Part shown: positions 26,529 through 35,297 of the stretch, piece by piece
Layout: each line of letters starts with the position of its first letter
How positions within the stretch are numbered: position 1 is the stretch's first letter
Source: Tardibacter chloracetimidivorans
GTDB taxonomy: Bacteria > Pseudomonadota > Alphaproteobacteria > Sphingomonadales > Sphingomonadaceae
Length of the DNA: 64,000 nt
Assembly (NCBI RefSeq): GCF_001890385.1
Contig: NZ_CP018221.1
Location: 496,001-560,000, forward strand
Direction: 5' to 3'
Position numbers and translations under genes: made by a program
Notes under the pieces: generated by a model
What the model saw: only the letters and a program-made list of their open reading frames with translations
Told to the model about the DNA's origin: nothing
The model's database searches: none

Positions 26529-28283
26529 ATGGATCATCGGAAGGCAGCGCAAACGCCTGTCACTTCCGTGCGGGTCCGCGAAACCCTTCGCCATATCGCG
26601 CCCAGCCGCGTCGCGCTTCCGCTTGTGGCCGACCCCCAGATGATACTCAACGCCCTGCCCCTGGGCGTGGTGATCGCCCAGCCTGCGGCCGACGGCAGGT
26701 GGATCGTGGCGGCGTCCAACCAGCTGTTTGATCGCTGGTCCTCGCTGGAAGAGGCAAGTGCGCTCGGTTTGCCGCTGGAAATGATCGCCTTTCTTGAACA
26801 AGGCGATTTCCTGAAGCTCTTCACCCGCTTTGCCGAAGATGACGGAAGCCAAGTCGCGGACTATCGCTGGTCTGTCGATGAATCGCCGCGCGCCCGCCAT
26901 TTCGCGATCCGCTTCGTTCGCATGGCCGACCGGGGTCGCATCCAGATCACCCTGCGCGACTGCACCACCGAAGTGGAAACCGAGCATGGCCTGCGCAACG
27001 AGATGCTGCGCGACGCGCTGACCGGCCTTCCCAATCGAATCGCCTTTTCCGAAAGGCTCGACGGGCCTGAGGCGGACGGGCAGGCGATGCTGGAAACCGC
27101 GATACTTGTGGCGGATCTCGACCGTTTCTCCCGCATCAACGACAGCCTCGGTCATCTGGCCGGCGACGAGCTGCTTGCGACCATCGCCCGCCGTCTGTTG
27201 TCGGCCATGCGCGAAGGCGATGTGCTTGCCCGTATCGGCGGCGATGTGTTCGGCGTCATCGTGCGCCTGACCGATGGTCCCGGCGACGCGCTGAACGTCG
27301 CCAGCCTTATCCAGGAAGCGCTCTCCCATCCATTCCGTGTCAACGGACGCGAACTGATCGTCCGCGCCACAATCGGCATCGCGACGCCTCATGCGGACGG
27401 CGTCAGCAGCGAGGAACTGATCGGCAACGCCGAATTCGCCGTCACCCGTGCAAAGCGTCAGGGGCGGCGGGTGGAAATCTATCATCCGGCGGACGCCACG
27501 GCCGCGCGGCGACGCTTCACGCTTGAGACCGAATTGCGGCAGGCGATCGAGCGGGACGAACTGACCCTCTCCTACCAGCCGATGATCGAACTGAAGACCG
27601 GGCGCATCCGCGCGGTGGAGGCGCTGGCGCGGTGGAACCACCCCGAACGCGGTCCGATCTCCCCTTCGGAGTTCATTCCGCTGGCCGAGGAAACCGGCCT
27701 TATCCTCCCGCTGGGTCGCTGGGCGCTGAACACAGCCTGCCAGCAGCTGGCCGAATGGCACCGCACCATCAGCGCTGCCAGCCGAATCCAGATGAGCGTC
27801 AACGTATCGGGCATTCAGCTTGCGCGCGACGATGTGGTGGAAGCGGTGCGCGAGGCGCTGGCCGGCTCCGGCCTGCCGGGCGAGCATCTCAAGATCGAGC
27901 TGACGGAAAGCGCGATCATCGACAATCCGGAACGCACGAAGCGTGTGCTCGAAGCCCTGAAGGGCCTTGATGCGCAGATCGCGATGGACGATTTCGGCAC
28001 GGGCTATTCCTCGCTCGCCTATCTTCAGCGGCTTCCGATCGATGTCCTGAAGGTGGACCACAGCTTCGTGAAGGGCATGCTTGAGGAAGAGGACAGCTTC
28101 GAGATCGTGAACGCGATCATCTCCCTTGCGCGGTCGCTGATGATGGATACCGTGGCCGAGGGGATCGAGCGGCCCGAACAGGCCGCCCGCTTGCGTACCA
28201 TGGGCTGCGTCTATGGCCAGGGCTATCTCTATGCCCGCCCGCTCAGTGCCGCGGATTTCCCTGCGTATCTGGAGAATTGCTAG
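26529..28283 (+). CDS. GGDEF/EAL-domain protein, probable c-di-GMP phosphodiesterase
   Basis: A 584-residue soluble protein. An N-terminal PAS-like region (residues about 35-150) contains LPLGVVIAQPAADGRWIVAASNQ. The GGDEF domain begins DALTGLPNRIAF, but its signature reads GGDVF near residue 238, with the catalytic Glu replaced by Val, so cyclase activity is unlikely. The EAL domain keeps VEALARW (near residue 362), KIELTESAI and MDDFGTGYSSLAYL, the metal-binding and catalytic set, so phosphodiesterase activity is expected. No TM segment is seen. Its 3' end overlaps the opposing cca gene by 41 bases. Confidence 0.9.
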   Translation: MDHRKAAQTPVTSVRVRETLRHIAPSRVALPLVADPQMILNALPLGVVIAQPAADGRWIVAASNQLFDRWSSLEEASALGLPLEMIAFLEQGDFLKLFTRFAEDDGSQVADYRWSVDESPRARHFAIRFVRMADRGRIQITLRDCTTEVETEHGLRNEMLRDALTGLPNRIAFSERLDGPEADGQAMLETAILVADLDRFSRINDSLGHLAGDELLATIARRLLSAMREGDVLARIGGDVFGVIVRLTDGPGDALNVASLIQEALSHPFRVNGRELIVRATIGIATPHADGVSSEELIGNAEFAVTRAKRQGRRVEIYHPADATAARRRFTLETELRQAIERDELTLSYQPMIELKTGRIRAVEALARWNHPERGPISPSEFIPLAEETGLILPLGRWALNTACQQLAEWHRTISAASRIQMSVNVSGIQLARDDVVEAVREALAGSGLPGEHLKIELTESAIIDNPERTKRVLEALKGLDAQIAMDDFGTGYSSLAYLQRLPIDVLKVDHSFVKGMLEEEDSFEIVNAIISLARSLMMDTVAEGIERPEQAARLRTMGCVYGQGYLYARPLSAADFPAYLENC

Positions 28284-29490
28284 GCTTTTCGGCCGCCGAC
28301 TGGCCCAGGCGCTTCGCGACGATCGCTTCGATGGCCGAGGATCTCGGCGGAAAGCCCGCCGTCACCCAGTCATCCTCTATCGCCTTCAGAAGCGCGCTCA
28401 CCTGCGGTCCTTTCTCCACGCCGCGCGCCACCAAATCGCCGCCCGTCACAGCCAGCCTCGGGCGTTCCCAGCCTTGTAGCTTTTGAACCGAAGCGGGCGG
28501 AGCGCCAGCCAGCAACAGGCGATCCACCGCTTCCTCCAGACCCAGCCGATAGGCGAGCACCGCCGGTTCGCTGGCCACCTCAGCAGACGTCCTGCCTGCG
28601 GCCGTCACCAGTCGCTTGCGTTCGGCGTTGGACAATCTCAACCTGCGCGCCACGTCCGCCGCAAGTTCAGGATCGGGCGGGAACAGGGCCGCCAGCCTTC
28701 TTATCGATGAGGCGGCCTGCCCCGCCTTCCGCTCCGCCTCGACCGTCGCCGCCAGCCGCGCAACCGATCCCGGGCCGATTTCAGGGAGAACGGGGCTGAA
28801 GATACCATGATCCACCATCAGCCGCACGGTGGGCGCAGGGTCTGTCACGGCGAGAAGCTTCAGCAGTTCTTCCCGGATGCGTTCGCGCGACAGCGCCATC
28901 AGGTCGTTCGCGCGGTCAGCGCATGCGGCAAGGCCTTCCGGATCGGGCAGGCCCTCGCCGAACCGCGCGTGGAAGCGAAAGAAGCGCAGGATGCGCAGAT
29001 GATCCTCGGCGATCCGCTCCAACGGCGACCCGATGAACCTCACATGGTGCCGCCGCAGATCTTCAAGGCCGCCGAAATAATCAAAGATTTCCCCGGTGAC
29101 CGGATTTGCCGACAAGGCGTTGAAAGTGAAGTCCCGTCGCGCCGCATCCTCGCGCCAGTCATCGGTAAACGCCACGGTCGCCCGCCGCCCGTCGGTCGAG
29201 ACATCGCGGCGCAGCGTCGTCACCTCCATCACGAAATCGGGTGCGACGGCGGTGATCGTGCCGTGATCGATGCCCGTCGGCACCGCCTTCAGACCCGCCG
29301 CCTCCAGCCGTTCGACCACCTCCCCCGGCTGGAGGCGGGTGGCGAGGTCCACGTCCGATACCTGCAGCCCGATCAATGCGTCGCGCACCGCGCCGCCGAC
29401 GACACGCGACGTTCCGGCCGCCACATCCAGCGCAGCCATGATCGCCCCGGCTCCGGGCAGCGCCTGCCAGGCTTGCGGCGGCAGCTTCAT
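28243..29490 (-). CDS. CCA tRNA nucleotidyltransferase / poly(A) polymerase family
   Basis: Adds or repairs CCA on tRNA, or adds poly(A) in some relatives. RVVGGAVRDALIGLQVSDVDLATRL is the class II nucleotidyltransferase motif with the two catalytic Asp. RRDFTFNALSANPVTGEIFDYFGGLEDL, HLRILRFFRFHARFG and ERIREELLKLL are further family signatures. The length is 415 residues. It is translationally coupled (ATGA) to the NUDIX gene upstream. DUF1285-NUDIX-CCA is a recurring alphaproteobacterial order. Confidence 0.9.
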   Translation of the reverse strand: MKLPPQAWQALPGAGAIMAALDVAAGTSRVVGGAVRDALIGLQVSDVDLATRLQPGEVVERLEAAGLKAVPTGIDHGTITAVAPDFVMEVTTLRRDVSTDGRRATVAFTDDWREDAARRDFTFNALSANPVTGEIFDYFGGLEDLRRHHVRFIGSPLERIAEDHLRILRFFRFHARFGEGLPDPEGLAACADRANDLMALSRERIREELLKLLAVTDPAPTVRLMVDHGIFSPVLPEIGPGSVARLAATVEAERKAGQAASSIRRLAALFPPDPELAADVARRLRLSNAERKRLVTAAGRTSAEVASEPAVLAYRLGLEEAVDRLLLAGAPPASVQKLQGWERPRLAVTGGDLVARGVEKGPQVSALLKAIEDDWVTAGFPPRSSAIEAIVAKRLGQSAAEKPSNSPDTQGNPRH

Positions 29491-30086
29491 CGGTCGTAGG
29501 CCAGCCGTCTGCCAAGATTGACGATCATCCCCGCAGTCGCCCCCCAGATACGTTCACCGTCCCACCCGATCTCGTAATAATGGCGATCCTGGCCCTGCCA
29601 CTCCACCGCCTGCTCGATATGGTTGGCCGGTTCAAGCATCACATCAAGCGGCACTTCGAACACCCGCGCTACCTCGGCCGCATGGGGAACAAGCTCCAGC
29701 CCCGGCGGCACCACACCTACAACCGGGGTCACATGGAAACCGGTTACCGTCTGATAGGGTTCGAGCACCCCGATCACATCGACTTTTCCGGGAGGCAACC
29801 CGACCTCCTCATCCGCCTCGCGAAGGGCGGCCGCAACGATGCCGCTGTCCTCCGGGTCGACGCGACCGCCGGGGAAAGCCACCTGCCCGGCATGCCGCCT
29901 GAGCGTGTCGGTGCGCCGCGTCAGAATGAGCGTGGGCCTGGGGTGCTCGACAATGGCCATCAGCACCGCCGCAGCGACGATCCGCCCGCCCGTTGGCAGG
30001 CTGTCGGGAAAATCTCCCGCCAGAAGCTCGGCCGGCTGGGGATGGGGCATCTGAAGCACATGCCTGATCTGCTGGATAAGGCTCAC
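29487..30086 (-). CDS. NUDIX hydrolase, CoA pyrophosphatase type
   Basis: A 199-residue NUDIX enzyme. The box reads FPGGRVDPEDSGIVAAALREADEEVGL: the READEEVGL part is intact and the GG-x4-D form is that of the CoA-diphosphatase subgroup (NudL type). LILTRRTDTLRRHAGQVAFPGG is also typical of that group. I chose a GTG that overlaps the DUF1285 stop as GTGA; longer in-frame starts would overlap DUF1285 deeply. The stop overlaps the cca start. The substrate is inferred from subgroup resemblance. Confidence 0.85.
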   Translation of the reverse strand: MSLIQQIRHVLQMPHPQPAELLAGDFPDSLPTGGRIVAAAVLMAIVEHPRPTLILTRRTDTLRRHAGQVAFPGGRVDPEDSGIVAAALREADEEVGLPPGKVDVIGVLEPYQTVTGFHVTPVVGVVPPGLELVPHAAEVARVFEVPLDVMLEPANHIEQAVEWQGQDRHYYEIGWDGERIWGATAGMIVNLGRRLAYDR

Positions 30087-30631
30087 ATCGCCCCCAGCGG
30101 AAAGAAAACGCCACCGCTCCACAGGCCGGGCGGATCGCCCTCCTCTTCCAGCGCCCATGCGACAAGCTCGTAATAAGGCGCGCGGGCGACCAGCGCATCC
30201 AGCCCGGCCCGCACATGGACATAGGGCCTCGGCCCCGCCTCGCCGTCCTCGATCCGGAGCGCATTTTCCGGCCCGGCGATCACCGCGTCACCGGTGTTGA
30301 GGCGAAAGCCGAGGCGGCGGTCCCTCCCCTCCCTCTCGCTTTCGACGGCAACCGCCACGAACGGCGCGTCCTCCACCAGAATGTCGAGCTTTTCGACCGG
30401 AGTGACAAGCACATAGCCGCCATCCGCCTCACGCCGGAGAATGCGGGAGAACAGGCGCACCATCTCCGGGCGGCGGATTGGCGTGCCCTGGTGAAACCAT
30501 GTGCCGTCGGCCGCAATCCGCATTTCGCTGTCGCCGCAATGGGGCGGGTTCCACTTGTCCACGGGAGGCAGCCTGGTGTCCCCAATCTGCCGGAGCAGGG
30601 CCGCGAGCCCTTGATTCATATTGTCAGTCAC
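30083..30631 (-). CDS. DUF1285 family protein
   Basis: A 182-residue cytoplasmic protein without signal peptide or TM segment. The pattern WNPPHCGDSEMRIAADGTWFHQGTPIRRPEMVRLFS near the N-terminus is the hallmark of DUF1285, whose structure is known but whose function is not. It is the first gene of a three-gene set with the NUDIX hydrolase and CCA enzyme, with overlapping stop and start codons, so the products are likely made together. Confidence 0.86.
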   Translation of the reverse strand: MTDNMNQGLAALLRQIGDTRLPPVDKWNPPHCGDSEMRIAADGTWFHQGTPIRRPEMVRLFSRILRREADGGYVLVTPVEKLDILVEDAPFVAVAVESEREGRDRRLGFRLNTGDAVIAGPENALRIEDGEAGPRPYVHVRAGLDALVARAPYYELVAWALEEEGDPPGLWSGGVFFPLGAM

Positions 30632-30676
30632 AGGGCATAGTTAGGCATTCGCCTCGGTTGGTGCCAGTTCTGTTGA

Positions 30677-31633
30677 TCAGCGCCGTGCCCAGCGCTGGGC
30701 AAGCCATGCACATATCACGAGCTGTATTTGGTGAAAGATCATGAGCGGCAGCACCACCGGCCCTACCATGCTTCCGGCGAAAAGCAGCTTCGCCATCGGA
30801 ATGCCGGTCGCCAGGCTTTTCTTGGAGCCGCAGAAGACGATCGCGATCCTGTCCTCGCGGGAAAAGCCCAGCATGCGCCCGATACCACCGCTTGTGAGCA
30901 TCACCAGGGCCAGAAGCAGCACCGAAAGCATCGCCAAGCGCAGAATGTCAGACACCGGCAGCACCTGCCACAGGCCTTCGTTCGTCGCCTCGGAAAAGGC
31001 GACGTAAACTGCGAGGATAATCGTCGCGCGGTCGGTGAACGAGGTGATCCGCCGGGTTTTCTCCACCCAGTCCGCAAGCCAGCGCCGCAGGATCTGCCCC
31101 AGCACGAATGGCGCGAGCAGCAGAAGCGCAATGCGGCCGACGCCCGCCAGCGATACCGAAGCCCCCGTCGCCTCCGACAACAGCATGACGATGAACGGCG
31201 TCAGCACGATGCCGAGCAGGTTCGACGCGGCCGCCGCGACCACCGCGCCCGCGACATTGCCGCGCGCCATGGAGGTAAAGGCGATCGACGACTGGACGGT
31301 GGAGGGAAGCGCGGCAAGGAACAGCATGCCCGCCCAGAGCGGCTGGGCGACAAAGCCCGGCATCAGCATCTGAAGCAGAACGACGAAAACCGGAAAAGCG
31401 AGGAAAGTCACGCCAAGGATGACGAGATGCAGCCGCCAATGGCCCAGCCCCTGCAACACCGCCGCCCTCGGCAGCCGCAACCCGTGCAGGAGGAACAGGA
31501 GCGCGATGGCCGTCACGGCCAGCCCGTCCACAAGCTGGAACGCAGCGCCACGCGCCGGGACCAGCGCCGCCAGAACGACAGTCCCCATCAGCAGCAGAAT
31601 GAACGGGTCGAAACCCGGAAAGAAACGTCGCAC
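30677..31633 (-). CDS. Bile acid:sodium symporter (BASS/SLC10A7-like) membrane transporter
   Basis: A 318-residue integral membrane protein with about nine to ten hydrophobic helices, including FDPFILLLMGTVVLAALVPA at the start. LPSTVQSSIAFTSMARGNVAGAVVAAAASNLLG is the conserved crossover region, and FCGSKKSLATGIPMAKLLF is the second one; both are typical of the YfeH/SLC10A7 branch. The GTG start gives MRRFFPGFDPF. The substrate is unknown. It stands alone, divergent from the efflux operon. Confidence 0.85.
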   Translation of the reverse strand: MRRFFPGFDPFILLLMGTVVLAALVPARGAAFQLVDGLAVTAIALLFLLHGLRLPRAAVLQGLGHWRLHLVILGVTFLAFPVFVVLLQMLMPGFVAQPLWAGMLFLAALPSTVQSSIAFTSMARGNVAGAVVAAAASNLLGIVLTPFIVMLLSEATGASVSLAGVGRIALLLLAPFVLGQILRRWLADWVEKTRRITSFTDRATIILAVYVAFSEATNEGLWQVLPVSDILRLAMLSVLLLALVMLTSGGIGRMLGFSREDRIAIVFCGSKKSLATGIPMAKLLFAGSMVGPVVLPLMIFHQIQLVICAWLAQRWARR

Positions 31634-31833
31634 TTGCGGTATCGCCCCCTGTAACGCGACCGCATTAGCCGATGATGTCGCCTAAGTCATATCCCTTGGC
31701 ATCCGGTCCGCAAATCCTGCTGGATCGAGCGGCCTGTTCGCACTAGTTGAGAACGGTTCGCGAAATAAGTTTCGCCGACGACATGAAATGCGATCATCCT
31801 CGGTTCAGGTGGAATGACCCAGAAGCGCGATAA

Positions 31834-33252
31834 ATGACGGCAAGATCCTATGCTCCCGGCTCCATGGCCGTGCTGGCCCTTCTCTCCGCCTGCGCGGTGG
31901 GGCCAGACTATCGTGCGCCCTCTCCGGCAAGCCTCAATGTGCCCACGAACTATGGGGCGGACGGCGCTACCGCCCAGCGGGCCGATCTCTCCGCCTGGTG
32001 GTCCAGCTTTGACGATCCGATCCTGTCGCAACTGATCGAGCGGGCGCTGAGCGACAATCTGGACATCGCTCAGGGCGTGGCGCGGCTGAGACAGGCGCGC
32101 GCGTCGCTGTCGGGCGCACGGGCGGAGCGGCTTCCGTCGATCACCACATCGGGCGGCGGGGGACGCGACTTCCGATCGAACGGTCCGGACAGCGACAGCT
32201 ACAGCGGCGGCGCGGATGCCTCCTGGGAAGCCGACATCTTCGGCGGCCAGGCCCGCGAGATCGAGGCGTCACGGGCCGATTTCGAGGCGGTGGGCTATGA
32301 CCTCCACACGATAAGGACGTCGATCGCCGCCGAACTGGCCGCCAATTATGTGGCGCTGAGGGCCACCCAGGCGCGGTTGGGGATCGCGCGGGAAAATCTG
32401 GCGGCGCAGGATGAAACGCTTCAGATTGCCGAATGGCGTGTGCAGGCGGGGCTGGTCTCGTCGCTGGACGCCGAGCAGGCGCGTGCCAGCCGAGCGCAGA
32501 CAGCCGCCACCATTCCCACGCTGGAAGCGAATCTTGCGGCCGCTCTGAACCGCATCGGCGTGCTGATCGGCGACGCGCCGGGATCGGTCAGGCCGCTTCT
32601 TTCGCCGGTCGCGCCGATCCCCCGGGGTCCGGAGCAGATCGCGACCGGCATCCCGGCCGAGACCATTTCCCAACGGCCCGACGTGCGGGCGAGCGAACGC
32701 GCGCTGGCGGCCGCCACGGCCCGCATCGGCGCGGCGCAGGCGCAGCTTTATCCGGCGCTCAGGCTCAGCGGCAATATTGGGACGTCCGCGCTCAGCCTGG
32801 GCGGGCTTGGCGATGTCGTGACGGGCGGGCTCTTCGCCTCCATCGCCGCGCCTCTCTTCGACGGCGGGCGCATCCGCCAGCAGATCAACATCCGCACCGC
32901 GCAGCAGGAAGCGGCGCTTGCCGGATATCGCCAGTCGGTGCTGATCGCGCTTGAGGACGTCGAGAATGCGCTTGCCGCCGTCCAGTCCGCCCGCCTGCGC
33001 CGGACCCAGCTTGCGGTCGCCTATGATGCGGCAAACAACGCCGCGATCCTTGCGCGCAGCCAGTACCGGGCGGGGCTCACCGATTTCCAGACATTGCTGA
33101 CGGCCGAGCGCACGCTGCTTTCCGCGCAGGACGGCCTTGCAAGCGCCGAGGCCGATCGCGCATCGGCGCTCATCCAGCTTTATCGCGCACTGGGCGGCGG
33201 CTGGCGGCCGATCGACCCGCAAGCGCTTCTGACCGCAGGTAATGTGCAATGA
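31834..33252 (+). CDS. Outer-membrane efflux lipoprotein (NodT/OMF, TolC-like)
   Basis: Outer-membrane channel for a tripartite exporter. The signal peptide ends LALLSACAVGPDYRAP, a lipobox with Cys as the first mature residue, characteristic of the NodT family. Two OEP repeats follow (LIERALSDNLDIAQGVARLRQARA and NAALAVVQSA-like helices; ISQRPDVRASERALAAATARIGAAQAQLYP). The length is 472 residues. The stop overlaps the MacA-type gene as ATGA, so it is co-translated with its adaptor and ABC partners. Confidence 0.9.
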   Translation: MTARSYAPGSMAVLALLSACAVGPDYRAPSPASLNVPTNYGADGATAQRADLSAWWSSFDDPILSQLIERALSDNLDIAQGVARLRQARASLSGARAERLPSITTSGGGGRDFRSNGPDSDSYSGGADASWEADIFGGQAREIEASRADFEAVGYDLHTIRTSIAAELAANYVALRATQARLGIARENLAAQDETLQIAEWRVQAGLVSSLDAEQARASRAQTAATIPTLEANLAAALNRIGVLIGDAPGSVRPLLSPVAPIPRGPEQIATGIPAETISQRPDVRASERALAAATARIGAAQAQLYPALRLSGNIGTSALSLGGLGDVVTGGLFASIAAPLFDGGRIRQQINIRTAQQEAALAGYRQSVLIALEDVENALAAVQSARLRRTQLAVAYDAANNAAILARSQYRAGLTDFQTLLTAERTLLSAQDGLASAEADRASALIQLYRALGGGWRPIDPQALLTAGNVQ

Positions 33253-34595
33253 ATGACCCGAGCCTTTCCCGATCCCGCCAGTCGCTCGATGCCTTTCTGG
33301 GCGTCGAAAGCATTAAGGAGCGGCCGCGCTGGGTGAAGGTCAGCGTGATCGCCGCCTTTGTCGTCCTGCTTGGCGCGCTGCTCGCCTATTGCTTCGGCGG
33401 TTCCGACGATGCCGCCTATTTCACGCAGGAAGCGAAGCGCGGCGACCTGCGCGTCAGCGTGTCGGCCACCGGCAATGTCGCGCCGACCAATCAGGTGGAC
33501 GTCGGCTCCGAACTTTCGGGCCTGGTCGAGCAGGTGCTGGTCGACGACAACGACCGGGTGGTCAGGGGCCAGGTGCTGGCCATTCTCGACACCTCCCGCC
33601 TCGACGATGCGGTGATCCGCGCCCGCGCCGGCCTTTCCGCCGCGGAGGCGCAGGTCGTGCAGGCCAGGGCGTCGCGTGCCGAATCGCAAGCCGCCCTGTC
33701 GCGGCTTCGCGAGGTGTCGCGACTGTCTGGCGGCAAGGTGCCGGCCAAGACCGAGATGGAGGCCGCCGTCGCCGCCGAAGCGCGCGCGAGGGCCAATGTC
33801 GATTCCGCAGTCGCAAGCGTGGCGCAGGCCCGCGCCCAGCTTTCATCGGACGAAACCAACCGGCGGAAGGCGGCGATCCGCTCCCCCGTGGGCGGCGTGG
33901 TGCTGTCGCGCCAGATCGAGCCGGGCCAGACCGTCGCGGCCTCCTTTCAGGCGCCGGTGCTGTTCACCATCGCTGAAGACCTCACCCAGATGAAGCTGGA
34001 AGTGAGCATCGACGAGGCCGACGTGGGACAGGTGAAGGCCGGGCAATCCGCGACCTTCACCGTCGACGCCTTCCCGAACCGGACTTTCCCCGCCCGCATC
34101 CAGCGGGTGAACCTTGGCGCCAACAACACAAGCGCGTCATCGGGCAGCAGTTCCTCGTCATCCTCTTCGGCTGCGTCGGCAAGCACGGTCGTCGCCTATA
34201 CGGCGATGCTGGACGTCGCGAACCCCGACCAGAGCCTCAGGCCCGGAATGACGGCGACCGCCGACATCATGACTGAGGAGCGCAACAACGTGCTGCTTGT
34301 CCCGAATGCAGCCCTCAGGTTCAAGCCAAACACCGGCGGCGACCGGGATTCGACGCTGGTCGGTTCGCTCACGCCGCGCGGCCCCCGAAGCCTGCGCGGC
34401 CCGCGCTCCGGGCAGCAGGGCAATATCGGACGCGGCAGCAAACAGACCGTTTATATCCTTGATGAAAAAGGCGAACCCAAAGCGATCGAGATCACGGCGG
34501 GCGCTTCCAACGGACGCGAGACCGAGGTGATCAGCGGCGATCTGAAGGCCGGAATGCAGGTCGTCACGGCAAGGCGGGCAAGCTCCGGTGAATGA
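33249..34595 (+). CDS. MacA-like periplasmic adaptor (membrane fusion protein)
   Basis: Links the inner-membrane ABC transporter to the outer-membrane channel. A single TM anchor lies near residues 33-52 (VSVIAAFVVLLGALLAYCF). The lipoyl half-motif VGSELSGLVEQVLVDDNDRVVRGQVLA, a coiled-coil hairpin (residues about 115-205), and a beta barrel with EPGQTVAASFQAPVLFTIAEDL follow. A Ser-rich insertion (SSGSSSSSSSSAASAS, near residue 300) is unusual. The length is 448 residues. The next gene starts 8 bases before this one ends. Confidence 0.9.
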   Translation: MNDPSLSRSRQSLDAFLGVESIKERPRWVKVSVIAAFVVLLGALLAYCFGGSDDAAYFTQEAKRGDLRVSVSATGNVAPTNQVDVGSELSGLVEQVLVDDNDRVVRGQVLAILDTSRLDDAVIRARAGLSAAEAQVVQARASRAESQAALSRLREVSRLSGGKVPAKTEMEAAVAAEARARANVDSAVASVAQARAQLSSDETNRRKAAIRSPVGGVVLSRQIEPGQTVAASFQAPVLFTIAEDLTQMKLEVSIDEADVGQVKAGQSATFTVDAFPNRTFPARIQRVNLGANNTSASSGSSSSSSSSAASASTVVAYTAMLDVANPDQSLRPGMTATADIMTEERNNVLLVPNAALRFKPNTGGDRDSTLVGSLTPRGPRSLRGPRSGQQGNIGRGSKQTVYILDEKGEPKAIEITAGASNGRETEVISGDLKAGMQVVTARRASSGE

Positions 34596-35295
34596 TGCGC
34601 CTATCATAAGGTTGCGCCAGATCACCAAGACGTTCGGATCGGGAGAGACCGCTTTCCGGGCGCTGAAAGGCGTCGATCTGGACATCGACACCGGTGATTT
34701 CGTCGCGGTGATGGGGCCTTCGGGTTCGGGTAAATCCACGCTGATGAACATTCTGGGCTGCCTCGACGTGCCGACGACGGGGCAATATCTGTTCAAATCG
34801 GTTGCGGTCGAAGATCTGAGCCGCGACCAGCGCGCCTTGCTGCGGCGGCGCTATCTGGGCTTCGTCTTTCAGGGCTTCAACCTGCTGGCGCGCACGACCG
34901 CGCTGGAGAATGTGGAGCTTCCGCTGATCTATCGCGGGGAAAGTCGCGAAAACCGGCACGAGGCCGCAATGGCCGCGCTGGACAAGGTGGGACTTGCGCC
35001 CTGGGCCACGCACACACCTTCCGAGCTTTCCGGCGGGCAGCAGCAGCGCGTCGCGATTGCGCGAGCGATCGTGACCAATCCGGTCGTGCTGCTCGCCGAC
35101 GAGCCGACCGGCAATCTGGACACCCAGCGTTCGATCGAGATCATGGAATTGCTCACCGATCTGAACCGCAACAGCGGCATCACCATATTGATGGTGACGC
35201 ATGAGCAGGAGATGGCGGACTATGCGCGAACCATCGTCCAGGTGCGCGACGGGCTGATCGAGAACATCGAACGCGCCCACCGGGTGAAGGCCTGA
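34588..35295 (+). CDS. MacB/LolD-type ABC transporter ATP-binding protein
   Basis: Cytoplasmic ATPase of the tripartite exporter. Walker A is GPSGSGKSTLMNILG, the Q-loop region FVFQGFNLLARTTALENVELPL is typical of the MacB/LolD family, the signature is LSGGQQQRVAIARAI, and Walker B VLLADEPTGNLD. The length is 235 residues, so ATPase and permease are separate genes here, unlike E. coli MacB where they are fused. The GTG start overlaps the adaptor gene by 8 bases. Confidence 0.92.
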   Translation: MNDAPIIRLRQITKTFGSGETAFRALKGVDLDIDTGDFVAVMGPSGSGKSTLMNILGCLDVPTTGQYLFKSVAVEDLSRDQRALLRRRYLGFVFQGFNLLARTTALENVELPLIYRGESRENRHEAAMAALDKVGLAPWATHTPSELSGGQQQRVAIARAIVTNPVVLLADEPTGNLDTQRSIEIMELLTDLNRNSGITILMVTHEQEMADYARTIVQVRDGLIENIERAHRVKA

Positions 35296-35297
35296 CA

